A DNA stretch of 64,000 bases from Malachius bipustulatus (GCA_910589415.1 OU342636.1:38579735-38643734); one strand, 5' to 3'. Shown: positions 29,001-38,837, counted from the stretch's first letter. Numbers and translations: made by a program. The notes: generated by a model from the sequence alone, not told the origin.

Positions 29001-29569
29001 TACCTACATAACGTTTGTTTTTTGTGTCCACTTATCAAACACCCTGTATAACATTAATCATAATTATTATTGTTAATTAATTATTCCAATTAACAGTTCC
29101 CAGGATAGCAAACACATGGCACCAACTCCTAAACAGGACGTTAATAAACGAAGAAACGCGTACCAACTACGCGTCTTTTACCGTTCAAAACGCTTTCTAC
29201 AGCAGGACCAGCCCAGCGTCATCGGCTGCAACAGGTGTTTTCTTCTTCAGGGATCTCCTGAGGACCGCGGCCAGTGAACGAGGCGAGTCCGGAAAGAGTT
29301 TCATTTCGACGAGGAACGCTCTGACGGTTTTCAATCATTACGCGTTGGACGTCCTGAGACCCGGAACGGGTGCCGTGTTTTTTCTGCCCGCCGAAGAAGT
29401 GCAGATGAACCACTACAAGAAGAGCTGTCACGTTTTTGTGAAAGAATGCGTCAAGTATTTCGCGAGTTCTGTTAGGATCGTGGATGCTGTTATCTTGAAG
29501 TATAAAGATTTATTTTATGGTAGCTACAGAGACGCACTTGAAGAGGCTAGAAGAATTGGCGTTATTTAA
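14095..29569 (+). CDS. Glycosyltransferase family 92 (DUF23-type) protein, 3 exons
   Basis: Exons 14095-14449, 25335-25934 and 29097-29569 join in frame (both introns phase 1, GT..AG) to 475 residues. Residues about 7-24 (ALCLFITLSIVLYIITS) are a single N-terminal membrane anchor after a short cytosolic tail, giving a type II Golgi-style topology. Exon 2 carries family features: LYCQ near its start, the LQWLEINKLLGASKFEIYVDS block, and DCLYRNLHSDYIIPIDIDE with the DxD-like DIDE at residues 313-316, expected to bind metal and nucleotide sugar. Exon 3 begins VPRIANTWHQ and ends with the FNHYALDVL and MNHYKKSC histidine blocks typical of the family. GT92 members such as C. elegans GALT-1 add galactose to glycans; acceptor and sugar here are unknown. 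The start at 14095 is chosen because it precedes the anchor; an upstream in-frame ATG at 13855 would add only low-complexity sequence. A short AACACC repeat in exon 2 encodes TNTNTN. Introns are 10,885 and 3,162 bp, filled with repeats. Confidence 0.87.
14510..17150. repeat. Tandem array, about 310-bp unit, in GT92 intron 1
   Basis: Roughly eight units sharing TTTTTGAGATTTTTGAGAT, a TTCCCTTTATC(T/C)(T/C)CGAACAAA block and AAGTCAAGCAAGTGAAG. Units beginning near 15370, 15680, 15990, 16300, 16615 and 16920 step by about 310-318 bp. Two central units are almost identical over their whole length, while the outer ones are more diverged. The 122-124 codon open frames on the minus strand at 15292-15976 are translations of this unit. 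Confidence 0.85.
17151..19240. other. GT92 intron 1, unique AT-rich sequence
   Basis: No gene, RNA or mobile element recognised; homopolymer runs only. Confidence 0.4.
19241..19875. repeat. Three-copy tandem repeat, roughly 215-300 bp steps
   Basis: The block CTCGACCGTAATTCTCGAAC recurs near 19280, 19491 and 19799, each followed by CATGCGTCATTTTT and a TTATTTTAGAG(C/T)GC segment. TTTTACGAGAAT plus TCTGCTGCG recurs between them. Imperfect direct repeats inside GT92 intron 1. Confidence 0.75.
19876..20799. other. GT92 intron 1, nothing recognised
   Basis: No coding, RNA or repeat structure that I can support. Confidence 0.35.
20800..20900 (-). repeat. tRNA-like SINE head (Pol III box B)
   Basis: Read on the minus strand, GGTTCGGGTCC (complement of 20821-20831) matches the Pol III box B consensus and is preceded by a tRNA-like stretch including CACTTAGCAGACAG. 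Runs of T follow. It does not fold into a full tRNA by eye, so a decayed tRNA-derived SINE is the best reading. Confidence 0.4.
21140..22700. repeat. ACGT/TGACGTC-rich repeat in both orientations
   Basis: Units of about 240 bp start with TGAAGGATGAAGC (near 21150, 21395, 22230, 22470 and 22677) and contain many ACGTAA, GACGTC and CACGTAATTTTGGACGTG words. 21470-21700 carries the same words in the opposite orientation, giving a foldback arrangement. The interior holds an R2-like reverse transcriptase fragment, so the repeat may be a foldback element that captured or was entered by it. Confidence 0.7.
21740..22085 (+). pseudogene. Non-LTR retrotransposon (R2/R4-like) RT fragment
   Basis: Segments in different frames read YEARIAQYKQNRQFVSNQK, then FWASL.DDPKEYNKKSAWVKEI, then VANRAKKIKNWSAPGEDELH followed by RFWLMHLTGFH. 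This order (Arg/Gln-rich lead, FW..W segment, NW.(A/S)PG.D and FW..HL) is characteristic of the region just before and at the start of the reverse transcriptase domain in R2-type LINEs. Stops and frameshifts between segments show decay. No palm or catalytic motifs follow, because the similarity stops near 22085 where the surrounding repeat resumes. Confidence 0.6.
22701..24060. other. GT92 intron 1, nothing recognised
   Basis: Includes a short AGCACCAGCACC microsatellite near 23545-23575; otherwise no supportable feature. Confidence 0.35.
24290..25010 (+). pseudogene. Gag-like ORF1 of a jockey-type non-LTR retrotransposon
   Basis: Decayed nucleocapsid-like protein. 24428-24550 reads MKRRDGSNLKIVLVEIGQNT and then a segment ending in ETFRLTIETE, the region before the zinc knuckles in jockey-type ORF1 proteins. 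One base later in frame comes CHRCQRYGHAQTNC, a CX2CX4HX4C knuckle, at about 24560-24605. After another frame change comes CFKCSGDH at about 24618-24641, the start of a second knuckle. The last frame runs to 25005 with a coiled, basic tail. At least two frameshifts make it non-functional. A poly(A) run of about 23 at 24270-24292 lies upstream. It sits in GT92 intron 1, same strand, about 330 bp before exon 2. Confidence 0.75.
26389..29045. repeat. Bounded foldback satellite filling GT92 intron 2
   Basis: About 14 monomers of roughly 150 bp in direct orientation (marker TTTTAAGCATAAAAG near 26575, 26720, 26871, 27018, 27166, 27325 and on to 28361). From about 28500 there are four monomers in inverted orientation (marker CTTTTATGCTTAAAA). 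The outer ends match as an inverted pair: AGGGTGTTTGGTAGGTGGG at 26389 and CCACTTATCAAACACCCT at 29028-29045. The direct part also shows a three-monomer higher-order period. It ends about 50 bp before the exon 3 acceptor. Confidence 0.85.
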
Positions 29570-29836
29570 ATAAGTTCTTTCATTACGCCAGTTCGATTAT
29601 TTATTGTTATGTTCGTCGTGGCTCTGATGGGACTTGTTTTATGTTGGTGTTTAAAATGAAACTTTATACTTGCCTATGCTAAATTTGTATATAATGTATA
29701 TTTATGAGATATTTTATGTCTGGCTGTTTTAATTTTATTGCCTGCGACTCTTCAACAGTTTTTTTTTTATTTTATTTTTTAAATAGTTTTATAGTGGTCA
29801 AAACAAAGCCTTATTAGCGCTTAATTAAAAAAAATC

Positions 29837-29842
29837 AATAAA
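29837..29842 (+). terminator. Poly(A) signal AATAAA for GT92
   Basis: AATAAA 268 bp after the stop codon, the first canonical hexamer in a plausible 3' untranslated region. Confidence 0.5.
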
Positions 29843-29849
29843 TCACCTA

Positions 29850-30655
29850 TTTGCCTATTTTATATGTATTTACAAATTTATTTAATTCAATAAACCATGG
29901 GATACAGTTAATAATACCTTACTTTATAGCACGTTCACGGCTCGAAAGAATAATGAATCTTTTCACCCTTTTTACAACATTTACCACCACTGCTTCCCTC
30001 TCACTTCTTCTCATAACCTCGCTACCTTGTTCTTTCTACTACGCCGCTGTTTAAATAATAATTTGAGACGATAAAAATGTCAAAAAAGTGCCAATTTATT
30101 TCAGTTAAGTGAGCTACTAGAAACTAGAACTAGAACTCTAGAAACTCATTGAAAGAAAAAAATACAAATTTATTTAATTCAATAAACCATGGAAGACAGT
30201 TAAAGGTACCTTATTTTATAGCACGTACACAGCTAAAGTGAATAATGAATCCTTTCACCCTTTTTACCTGTCTCTGCCAACATTTACCACAACTGCTTCC
30301 CTCTCACTTCCTCTCATGCTTCTCTTTACTACGTCGCTGTTTAAAGAATAATTTGAGACGATAAAAAAGTCAAAAAAAGTGCCAATTTTTTCACTTAAGT
30401 GAGCTACTGGTTGAAATAACTCTAGAAACTCATTGAAAGAAAAAAGTACAAATTTATTTAATTCAATAAACCATGGGAGACAGTTAATGATACCTTACTT
30501 TATAGCACGTTCACGGCTCGAAAGAATAATGAATCTTTTCACCATTTTTACAGTTCTCTACCAGCATTTACCACCACTGCTTCCCTCTCACTTCCTCTCA
30601 TGCTTTTCTTTACTACGCCGCTGTTTAAATAATAATTTAAGACGTTAAAAATGTT
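29850..30655. repeat. Three-copy tandem repeat, about 285-300 bp unit
   Basis: ACAAATTTATTTAATTCAAT recurs near 29871, 30165 and 30449, each followed by AAACCATGG and, about 110 bp later, CTGCTTCCCTCTCACTTC. Copies are close but not identical. The small open frames in it are repeat translations. The GT92 poly(A) site lies just before it. Confidence 0.8.
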
Positions 30656-31165
30656 TTAGGTAAACTGAAGAATATCACTATCATTAGAATACCATCATTT
30701 TGTCACCCATTTTGTGGTTTTTACAGCGTGTAGGTAAATAATATAAGACGACCAGGAATCAAATTTCCCATCACATAAAACCACAAAACTATTTTTATGG
30801 TATTGGCACCACTACCACATCCCATAAAAAAAGATAGTTCAGACAGAATATTTCAATTATTATATAAATTATTGTATGTAAATAAGAATTTTACTGTAAA
30901 ATAAACATTTTGATTGAACGAGAATTTTTTATGATTTTTATTATTTTTGTATGTTAATTTTTATGCTACCTACAAGCGATGGAACAGAGTAATAGAGGCC
31001 GGAATGATACGTCGTCATGACATCATGGAACTTGTTCATTTGAACCGTTTGCCTCAAGTGGGAGGCTTGAAAAAAGACTTTAAAGATACAGGTGACAATC
31101 ATTTTTTACACGTTTTTATTAAGGCGCTTCCTATCTTTCTGTATCTCTGTCTGCGGTCCAAATCT
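30656..31165. other. Intergenic, nothing recognised
   Basis: A 77-codon open frame at 30947-31180 runs into the following satellite and has no family features. Confidence 0.35.
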
Positions 31166-33345
31166 TGCAATCGATTTTAAACTAACTTCCCGAAGAGCTA
31201 GAGAGTTGAAACTTGAAAAAACAGCTCGGAATTGGATGACAATGCAATAATGACTCGCTTTCTTGCCTGTCTGTCTGCGGTACAAATCTTGCCATCAGTT
31301 TTAAACCAACTTTCTGGCGATCTAGAGACTTGAAACTTTCAAAATACATCAGAACTGGATGACAAATGACTATGTAATGATGATTACTAACTTGCTCTTG
31401 TCTCTCTTGCGATACAACTATTGCAATCGATTTTAAAGTCACTTCCCGAAGAGCTAGAGGCTTGAAACTTGAAAAAGTAGCTCGGAACTGGATGACAATG
31501 CAATAATGACTCGCTTTCTTGCCTATCTGTCTGCGGTACAAATCTTGCCATCAGTTTTAAACGAACTTTCTGGCGATCTAGAGACTTGAACTTTCAAAAT
31601 ACCTCAGAATTGGATGACAAACGACTATGTAATGATAATTTCTAGCTTGGCTATTGTCTCTCTTGCGGTACAAATATTGCAATCGCTTTTAAAGTTACTT
31701 CCCGAAGAGCTAGAGACTTGAAACTTTCAAAATACCTCAGAATTGGATGACAAATTACTATGTAATGATAATTTTCAGCTTGGCTATTGTCTCTCTTGCG
31801 GTACAAATATTGCAATCGATTTTAAATTAACTTCCCGAAGAGCTAGAGAGTTGAAACTTGAAAAAACAGCTCGGAATTGGATGACAATGCAATAATGACT
31901 CGCTTTCTTGTCTGTCTGTCTGCGGTATAAATCTTGCAATCAGTTTTAAACTAACTTCCAGGAGATCTAGAGGCTTGCAACTTTCAAAATACCTCAGAAC
32001 TGGATGACAAATGACTATGTAATGATAATTTCTAGCTGGGCTATTGTCTCTCTGCGGTACAAATTTTTCAATCGGTTTTAAAGTAACTTCCCGAAGAGCT
32101 AGAGGCTTGAAACTTGAAAAAGTAGCTCGGAACTAGATGATAATGCAATAATGACTCGCTTTCTTGTCTGTCTGTCTGCGGTATAAATCTTGCAATCAGA
32201 TTTAAACTAACTTCCAGGAGATCTAGAGGCTTGCAACTTTCAAAATACCTCAGAACTGGATGACAAATGACTATGTAATGATAATTTCTAGCTGGGCTAT
32301 TGTCTCTCTGCGATACAAATCTTTCAATCGGTTTTAAAGTAACTTCCCGAAGAGCTAGAGGCTTGAAACTTGAAAAAGTAGCTCGGAACTGGATGACAAT
32401 GCAATAATGACTCGCTTTCTTGCCTGTCTGTCTGCGGTACACATCTTGCCATCAGTTTTAAACCAACTTTCTGGCGATCTAGAGACTTGAAACTTTCAAA
32501 ATACCTCAGAATTGGATGACAAATGACTATGTAATGATAATTTCTAGCTGGGCTATTGTCTCTCTGCGATACAAATCTTTCAATCGGTTTTAAAGTTACT
32601 TCCCGAAAAGCTAGAGAGTTGAAACTTGAAAAAACAGCTCGGAATTGGATGACAATGCAATAATGACTCGCTTTCTTGTCTGTCTGTCTGCGGTATAAAT
32701 CTTGCAATCAGTTTTAAACTAACTTCCAGGAGATCTAGAGGTTTACAACTTTCAAAATACCTCAGAACTGGATGACAAATGACTATGTAATGATAATTTC
32801 TAGCTGGGCTATTGTCTCTCTGCGGTACAAATCTTTCAATCGGTTTTAAAGTAACTTCCCGAAGAGCTAGAGGCTTGAAACTTGAAAAAGTAGCTCGGAA
32901 CTGAATGACAATGCAATAATGACTCGCTTTCTTGCCTGTCTGTCTGCGGTACAAATCTTGCCATCAGTTTTAAACCAACATTCTGGCGATCTAGAGACTT
33001 GAAACTTTCAAAATACCTCAGAATTGGATGACAAATGACTATGTAATGATAATTTTCAGCTTGGCTATTGTCTCTCTTGCGGTACAAATATTGCAATCGC
33101 TTTTAAAGTTACTTCCCGAAGAGCTAGAGAGTTGAAACTTGAAAAAACAGTTCGGAATTAGATGACAATGTAATAATGACTCGCTTTCTTGTCTGTCTGT
33201 CTGCGGTATAAATCTTGCAATCAGTTTTAAACTAATTTTCTGGAGATCCAGAGACTTGACAGTTTCAAAATACCTTTGAACTGGATGACAAATGACTATG
33301 TAATGATAATTTCTAATTTGCTGTTGTCTCTGTTGCGGTAAAAAA
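31166..33345. repeat. 256-bp dimeric satellite array, arm 1
   Basis: Two related halves of about 128 bp alternate: one with CCCGAAGAGCTAGAG..GAAACTTGAAAAA, the other with TTTCTGGCGATCTAGAGACT. Each contains CTGTCTGTCTGCGGTA or TTGTCTCTCTTGCGGTA. The 256-bp period is clear from equivalent points at 32068, 32324, 32580 and 32836. About eight dimers. Open frames on the minus strand (31182-33096) that begin MYRRQTGKKASHYC are this satellite, not proteins. Confidence 0.9.
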
Positions 33346-33878
33346 TCAATTATTAATAAAACTTTGCCGGCTTGAATAATTAAATAAGCTAAAAGAGCCA
33401 GAAATACGATTAGCTCTAAAAAAATTAGAAAGAGTTAATTATTTTTGAAGAAATTAATGGAAAATTTTGAACATTATGAGAAATTGATTGGTGTCTTTTA
33501 AAGGCACGGCGATATTAGGGAAACGTGTAGATACATTAGCTCAAGATGGAGGCCTTCAATCAGTTTTAGAGCTATAAGAGTATTTTAAATGTCTCAATAA
33601 TTAGAGAAATTAAGCCATCTTTATCGTAATATTCTTAATTTAGGGTGATTAATAATACAATTCCGAAGGAATTATACATCGATACTAAAAGCGTCCTGGA
33701 TAAAATTTCCATTTCGAGAAGGCTAAAAGCGGTTAAATTGCTTCTTTTAAGTCATTCCTGCGTAAAGCAGTAAAACCTGATCACGATTTCAACTTTTAAG
33801 TAATTAAGAGATATTAATGGGATGTTTTAAAATACAAGCAGATGGATTTCCAAGACATTAGTTAACTTCTAATTAGCC
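33346..33878. other. Upstream region of the 74-residue secreted peptide gene
   Basis: Unique AT-rich sequence between the satellite and the start codon. TTTTAAAATA at about 33823 lies roughly 55 bp before the ATG and could be a weak TATA-like element; no firm promoter. Confidence 0.3.
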
Positions 33879-34651
33879 ATGGTGTTCATTTATTTGTTTT
33901 TGATTTTATTTGCTTTTTCAACAATTTCTCACGGTAAGTAATTTGATCATGATTTTCATTTCTATCATCCTTTCACTGCAAAAATGTGAATCTTATTAAT
34001 CTTAATACAGGCAAAGGGCGAGTGCGCCCTATAACTTTAAACGGTTCCATAACATTTGAAAATAAACTATACCTACACAAAAAGGTTTTCTTGAGAAAAT
34101 TATGTTTCTTTATATTAGTAAAATTCTCTAAGTAGTTTTAGAAACATTACAGAACGCACCCATAATATTAAATAGCAGTCTTAGATCAGGAGGGTATCCT
34201 GAACGCACCCATTAAATTGTCTCTTCTATCGGAATCTGGCATCGTTACATTTTTAATCCTTATACCGCACCTAATTTCTTCTTGTCTACTTTTATTATCC
34301 TCTACCTACTTATTTTCATTTTTATATATATTTTTTTATTGTTCACATTTTTTATTGGAGTTTGTTTGTTCATAAAACAATAAAATATTTTAATCGTTTA
34401 TAAGAAATAGGTTCCTAGGTGCCTACCTAGTTTTTTAAAAGCGAAGAATTTATTTTTTTAATAAAATTGGTTTTATTCAAGGATTGATTCATCTCGTCCC
34501 CAATCCCGCTCTTCCCGGATTACCAGGAACACCTCCTCTGCCACCGCTACCGGGAGCTAAAAATAATGGAGGCCAGGCTTTTCTTGTAATTGGACCACAT
34601 GGACTTGAACTCAAATTCATCAAACCAAATGACACTACATATAAGCAATAA
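33879..34651 (+). CDS. Small secreted Pro/Gly-rich peptide, 2 exons
   Basis: Exons 33879-33933 and 34482-34651 join in phase 1 (G|GTAAGT donor, TTTTATTCAAG acceptor) to 74 residues. Exon 1 encodes only a signal peptide (MVFIYLFLILFAFSTISH). The mature part begins GLIHLVPNPALPGLPG, continues with TPPLPPLPGAKNNGGQ and ends in a short hydrophobic then charged tail (AFLVIGPHGLELKFIKPND, then TTYKQ). No cysteines, no dibasic cleavage sites and no recognised family. The start has a good context (GCCATGG) and is the only one giving a signal peptide. Its exon design matches the genes at 40457 and 58314 (a short signal exon with a phase-1 intron after about 18 codons), and its VPNPA recalls the LPNPA of the 58314 product, so the three may be related. 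The 548-bp intron is AT-rich. The gene lies between two oppositely oriented copies of the same satellite. Function unknown. Confidence 0.72.
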
Positions 34652-34712
34652 TTCTACAAACATGGAATAAGAATCATCAAAAGACTATTAGAACAAGCAA
34701 TATAATACAATG

Positions 34713-34718
34713 AATAAA
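34713..34718 (+). terminator. Poly(A) signal AATAAA
   Basis: AATAAA 62 bp after the stop codon at 34651, a normal spacing for a short 3' untranslated region. Confidence 0.6.
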
Positions 34719-34889
34719 AAATAAATGTTAAAACTCCTTTTTTCTACAATAATAGTTTTCCAAAATATTTAATTAACAAGAAAGAGTATATGACTTTTTA
34801 AATATGTTTAATTAAATAATTTTATCAATTATACTGTTTTATTTTTAATTGTAGGTAACGAAAAGTACTTTAAAAGGTACTTTAAAATC

Positions 34890-35520
34890 GTCTTCCAAGT
34901 CCGAGTTTTTTTGAAAGTTGCAAGACTCTAGCTCTTTGGGAAGTTACTTTAAAATCGATTGCAAGATTTGTACCGCAGAGGGATAGACAAAAAACCGCCT
35001 TAGTATTGCCATATCATCCAGTTCTGAGGTATTTCTAAAATTCAAATCTCTAGCTCTTCGGTAAGTTATTATAAAATCGATTGCAAGACTTGTACCGCAG
35101 AAAGACAGACAAAAAAGCGACTTAGTATTGCATTATTATCCGGTTCTGAGGTATTTTTAAATTTGCAAGTCTCTAGCTCTTCGGGAAGTTATTTTAAAAT
35201 CGATTGCAAGATTTATACCGCAGAGAGACAGACAAAAAAACGACTTAGTATTGCATTACCATCCGGTTCTGAGGTATTTAGAAATTCGCAAGTCTCTAGC
35301 TCTTCGGGAAGTTATTTTAAAATCGATTGCAAGACTTGTACCGCAGAGAGCAGACAAAAAAGCGACTTAGTATTGCATTATCATCCGGTTCTCAGGTATT
35401 TATAAATTTGCAAGTCTCTAGCTCTTCGGGAAGTTTCTTTAAAATCGATTGCAATATTTGTACCGCAGAGAGACAGACAAAAAAGCGACTTGGCATTGCA
35501 TTATCATCCGGTTCTGAGGT
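34890..35520. repeat. 122-bp satellite array, arm 2 (inverted relative to 31-33 kb)
   Basis: About five units of roughly 122 bp with CTCTAGCTCTTCGGGAAGTT, AAAATCGATTGCAAGA and GTACCGCAGAGAGACAGAC; the marker ACCGCAG recurs near 34972, 35093, 35216, 35339 and 35462. This is the reverse complement of the half-unit in the 31166-33345 array, so the two arrays form large inverted arms around the gene at 33879. Confidence 0.85.
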
Positions 35521-35525
35521 AATCT

Positions 35526-35589
35526 CGGCCGTCGTTAAGGGCAACGGTGATTTTAGAGTTTTAAAAACCGTTACCCTTGACGATGGCCG
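35526..35589. other. Strong hairpin (23-bp stem)
   Basis: CGGCCGTCGTTAAGGGCAAC.. at 35526-35548 pairs with its imperfect complement at 35567-35589 around an 18-base AT-rich loop. It sits at the boundary between the satellite and the tRNA-like repeat and may mark one end of a mobile unit. Confidence 0.65.
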
Positions 35590-35639
35590 CGGAATGAATT
35601 TCATGCGATTTTATTTCATTTTTTTTTTTTTGAAATTAT

Positions 35640-35735
35640 TTTGCATCGAGAAAAAAGTGACAAGCCAGACTCGAACCGGGTACATCAGCGTGGAAACCCA
35701 GGCTCTAATCAAGTCGACCACATAGTGGTCGGCTT
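35640..35735 (-). repeat. tRNA-like SINE head with Pol III boxes A and B
   Basis: On the minus strand, TGGTCGACTTGATTAGAGCC (complement of 35701-35720) resembles box A / D-arm sequence. GGTTCGAGTCT (complement of 35667-35677) is a near-perfect box B. A TTTTTT run follows about 20 bp downstream. The anticodon arm and acceptor pairing are poor, so it is more likely a tRNA-derived SINE than a working tRNA gene. Confidence 0.5.
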
Positions 35736-36760
35736 GATGTGTCATTTTTCGGGAATTTAGGAATTTTTCGTAAAGATCCGTTGAAGCACGCTAAGTGTCC
35801 GAAAATTGCACCGATAGGGTTGAAATTTGGCACGAACATAGATCGGCATCCCCAAATGCGACCTATTGAAAATGAGCCGTCTCCGAGAATTTTAGGGCCC
35901 CCGTTCAGGGCCGTACTTTTATTTGCGGCGTCCCACCTAGGGGATTTTTTCTTGGTAACGGTACATCGCGGAGAGATTCTGTTTGCGCAGTTACTTAGGG
36001 AAAGCATGGACGTACAAACTTTGTAGAGATCATTTTTCTAAAAAAAAATAGGCGAGCGGCTAATTAAAAATAAGAAAAAAATGGAAACGTACCTTCACTC
36101 CTTGCGCATGCTTTCGATTTTTATTTTTTATTTTTTAAATCGATCGAAAAAACAAGGAAAGGGTGCGTTAATTTAGAATCGTTTATTGCCTACAAAAAAG
36201 ATGGTTTTTCACGTGAAAAGTCAGCAAGAACGACTTATTCAAAAAACAAAAAAAAAAACAATTTTTTTTCTAAAACTCAAAAAAATCAGAAACGGTGCAT
36301 CCTAGCGAAAAATCAAATCTGAGCTCTTTTGAATAGTTTTTCAAATGCTATCTTTTTTTATCTGAAACATTTTGTGAGTTTGTGAGCAGCAATCGTTTCT
36401 CTAAAAAGCGATTGAAAAAAATTCTTCTTATGAACTCATTTTTTCGAAATATTTTGAATCGAAAAAATTATAAAACAGTGCGATAGAGACGTTTATTACC
36501 TAAAAACAGGTAGCTATGGTTTTTTACGTCAAAAAAGGTCTATAAAAACGATTAATTCGAAAAAAAAACGTCACGGTTTTTTTCCCAAATCACAAAAAAA
36601 AATTCTCGGAAACGGTGCGTCCTAGCGAAATATGGCATCAGAGCTTTTTTGAGGAGCACTGCGATTACTACTTTTTTTATTTGAAACATTTTTCCGGAAA
36701 ATTTGTGACTTTCTCGCTATTTCAAGAAAAAGACAAAATTTCTGCTGAAACGTCAATTAA
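35736..36760. repeat. Dispersed repeat family, copy 1 (with internal duplication)
   Basis: 35736-36050 (including GTAACGGTACATCGCGGAGA and GTACAAACTTTGTAGAGATC) is found again, reverse-complemented and diverged, at about 43480-43710. Downstream, the block ACGGTGC(A/G)TCCTAGCGAAA occurs near 36292 and 36611, showing a tandem duplication of roughly 320 bp. Overlapping open frames of about 95-100 codons on both strands at 35705-36026 are not credible genes. Confidence 0.65.
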
Positions 36761-38043
36761 ACCGATAGTGACTGTCAAATTTTGAAAATAGTTGAAAATA
36801 GTTTAAAATAGTTTGAAGCTTGACTCCTTGGCAATAGAAATAAATATAGATCATTTTTTCAAAAAGAGTCAAATAAAAAAGTTATTAAAGAAAATTTGGA
36901 CCGGTGTCTGTTTTTGAAAATTATTTTTTTTAGTTGTGACGTCATAGGTAATTTCAGCTGTCAGATTTGGTGCAAGTCGGCCTTAATTACCGACTTATTG
37001 CAGAACTTTCCGGTCATTGGCACGTTCTGTAATTGACATTTTAGGATTGTAGACGTTTATCGATCACGTTTCTGCAAAAATTTTATCCAGAAACTCAATT
37101 TTAACGAAGATCTAACCTTTTTTTTTTAAGTTGTTTTCTACGATTTTTCAGTAAGTACACGCGTATCCGCTCAGTTAAAATAGTTCCAGCTCAGAGACCC
37201 TTGGATCAAATCCCCGCAATAACAACTTTTCCTTATTTTTTGGATATTTAGATATTTTTTTTGTTTATTTTTTTTAAATATAAAAAAACAGCGCTGTCAG
37301 TTTTGACAACTCGCGCTTCGAGCTGCATGTAGCCAAACTTTGACATATGACAGCTTTGACATTTGACAGCTGTAATAGCTTCAATTTCGTAATGGGAAGA
37401 CAACCGTTCCTAATTTATTAATAATTGATGTTAAATTAAAATTACTTACCAGAGAAGCAGCTGTTTGGCCGAGATTGTCTGCAGAACGTAGTAGAACGAA
37501 TAGCATGTGGCAACGCTGAGAGGAGTCAGCCGGTCGCGAGCAGACAACATGTAGTGGGGGTAATAGAGGGGAAACATGGCATGATTAGTCTATTCTGTGC
37601 TATTTAGCAGTTATACCCAAAACTCAGCTTGAAAAACACTTACATTCAGTTATTACACTTTGGTAAGTAATTACAAAATGACCAGAGCCATCCAAACGCG
37701 GAAGATTTTACGAGAAACACTTGATTTAGGTATTAAGTACTTTACAAGGTAACACACGCGTAATGATTGTTCAAACTGTACAAAGTTTATCACTGATCCC
37801 GGAAATAAGGCAACGCACGGGTACAGAATAGATACAAGAGACCCTTCAAGTAACGGCTAATTATTAACAAATTATCTTCGATGATATCTGCACCTCTCAA
37901 TTCTAGCACATTTCTATCATCTGGAAGACTTATAATAATCGCAATGCTCAACTAGCACGTAGGTAGGTACTTTGATAAGAAAGTTCAATTTATGTATGTT
38001 TACCAGTACCACCAACCACCACCAACACAAACACTGCCAACAC
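36761..38043. other. Intergenic, short inverted TGACAG words only
   Basis: Contains TGACAGCTTTGACATTTGAC and related words near 37290-37375 and two copies of a TATTCTGTG/CACAGAATA motif (37588-37599, 37822-37832). No gene seen. Confidence 0.4.
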
Positions 38044-38126
38044 CACAGAATAGATACAATCGGGCCGGGTCGGGACGGGTCGAGTCGGGTCCGGTCCGGT
38101 CGGGTCGGGTCGGGATCTATTCTGTG
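38044..38126. repeat. Palindrome-flanked GC-rich (CGGGT)n insert with G-quadruplex motif
   Basis: CACAGAATAGAT at 38044-38055 and its exact complement at 38115-38126 enclose about 60 bp of CGGGT/CCGGT repeats in otherwise AT-rich DNA. 38062-38079 reads GGG-CC-GGG-TC-GGG-AC-GGG, a canonical four-tract G-quadruplex motif with 2-base loops. Confidence 0.8.
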
Positions 38127-38837
38127 CCAACACTACACTCCAATCATTCGCGTAATATATGAAAAAAATTGGTTTTCTTTTTCTTCTCTTCATACAAATT
38201 ACACACCGAACTTAACTTGAAGTACCTTCAAAGGTATTCTACCTATGCACTTCCGAAATGTATGTCTGTAAATCTGAACAACTAACTCAATATCTTATTC
38301 TGTGCCAGAGCCCAGAACTAAGAAAAACTTCCCCTTCGGTAGGTACGCATCGCGCTCTCCTCGAATTTTCCCCCCTTCTTGCTCTCTGCACTTCTTCTCT
38401 CTAGCAAAAAGGGTCCAGACTGGTTGAACCATTGTTGCCCAGCTGGAGCAATCCATATTTCAGTGAATATCAAAAACACAAAAACCGGGTTACACAGCTG
38501 TCAAGACTATCAAACTATTAAAAGATCGCCGCGCCGACTCAATGTAAATATTTTAGATACAAACTTGAGCGCCCCCTGCTCGCGGGGTGGCGTAACTAAA
38601 AAGCGGTGGCGGTGGTGGGGGTATAGCGGTTGGCGGGATATTTAATTTTAAATTATATAATTTGAATTCTGGCTATTTGGAAGTCCGCATAATTATTAAT
38701 AAATACAATTTTCAGCGAATGTACGTTACTATCGAAAATTGCATTAATTATTTATGTGGTTAAATGAAAAGAACAGATAATTTTATAATTAGCTTTTATT
38801 ATTTACATTTTTATAGTTAAAAATGCAACCAATTATA
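38127..38837. other. Intergenic, nothing recognised
   Basis: A further TTATTCTGTGCC copy lies at 38295-38306. The 88-codon open frame at 38379-38645 has no features supporting a gene. Confidence 0.35.

Noticed and set aside
31182..33096. Series of minus-strand frames beginning MYRRQ(T/I)GKKASHYC
   Set aside because: Identical frames step by 256 bp with the satellite; no start context, splice support or family.
31166..35520. CRISPR array
   Set aside because: Units are contiguous diverging satellite monomers with no spacer structure, in a eukaryotic context.
35640..35735. Working tRNA gene on the minus strand
   Set aside because: Box B is good, but anticodon arm and acceptor pairing are poor and the sequence continues into a dispersed repeat.
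37990..38193. Minus-strand frame with PDPTRPVPTRPD-like repeats
   Set aside because: Translation of the CGGGT minisatellite.
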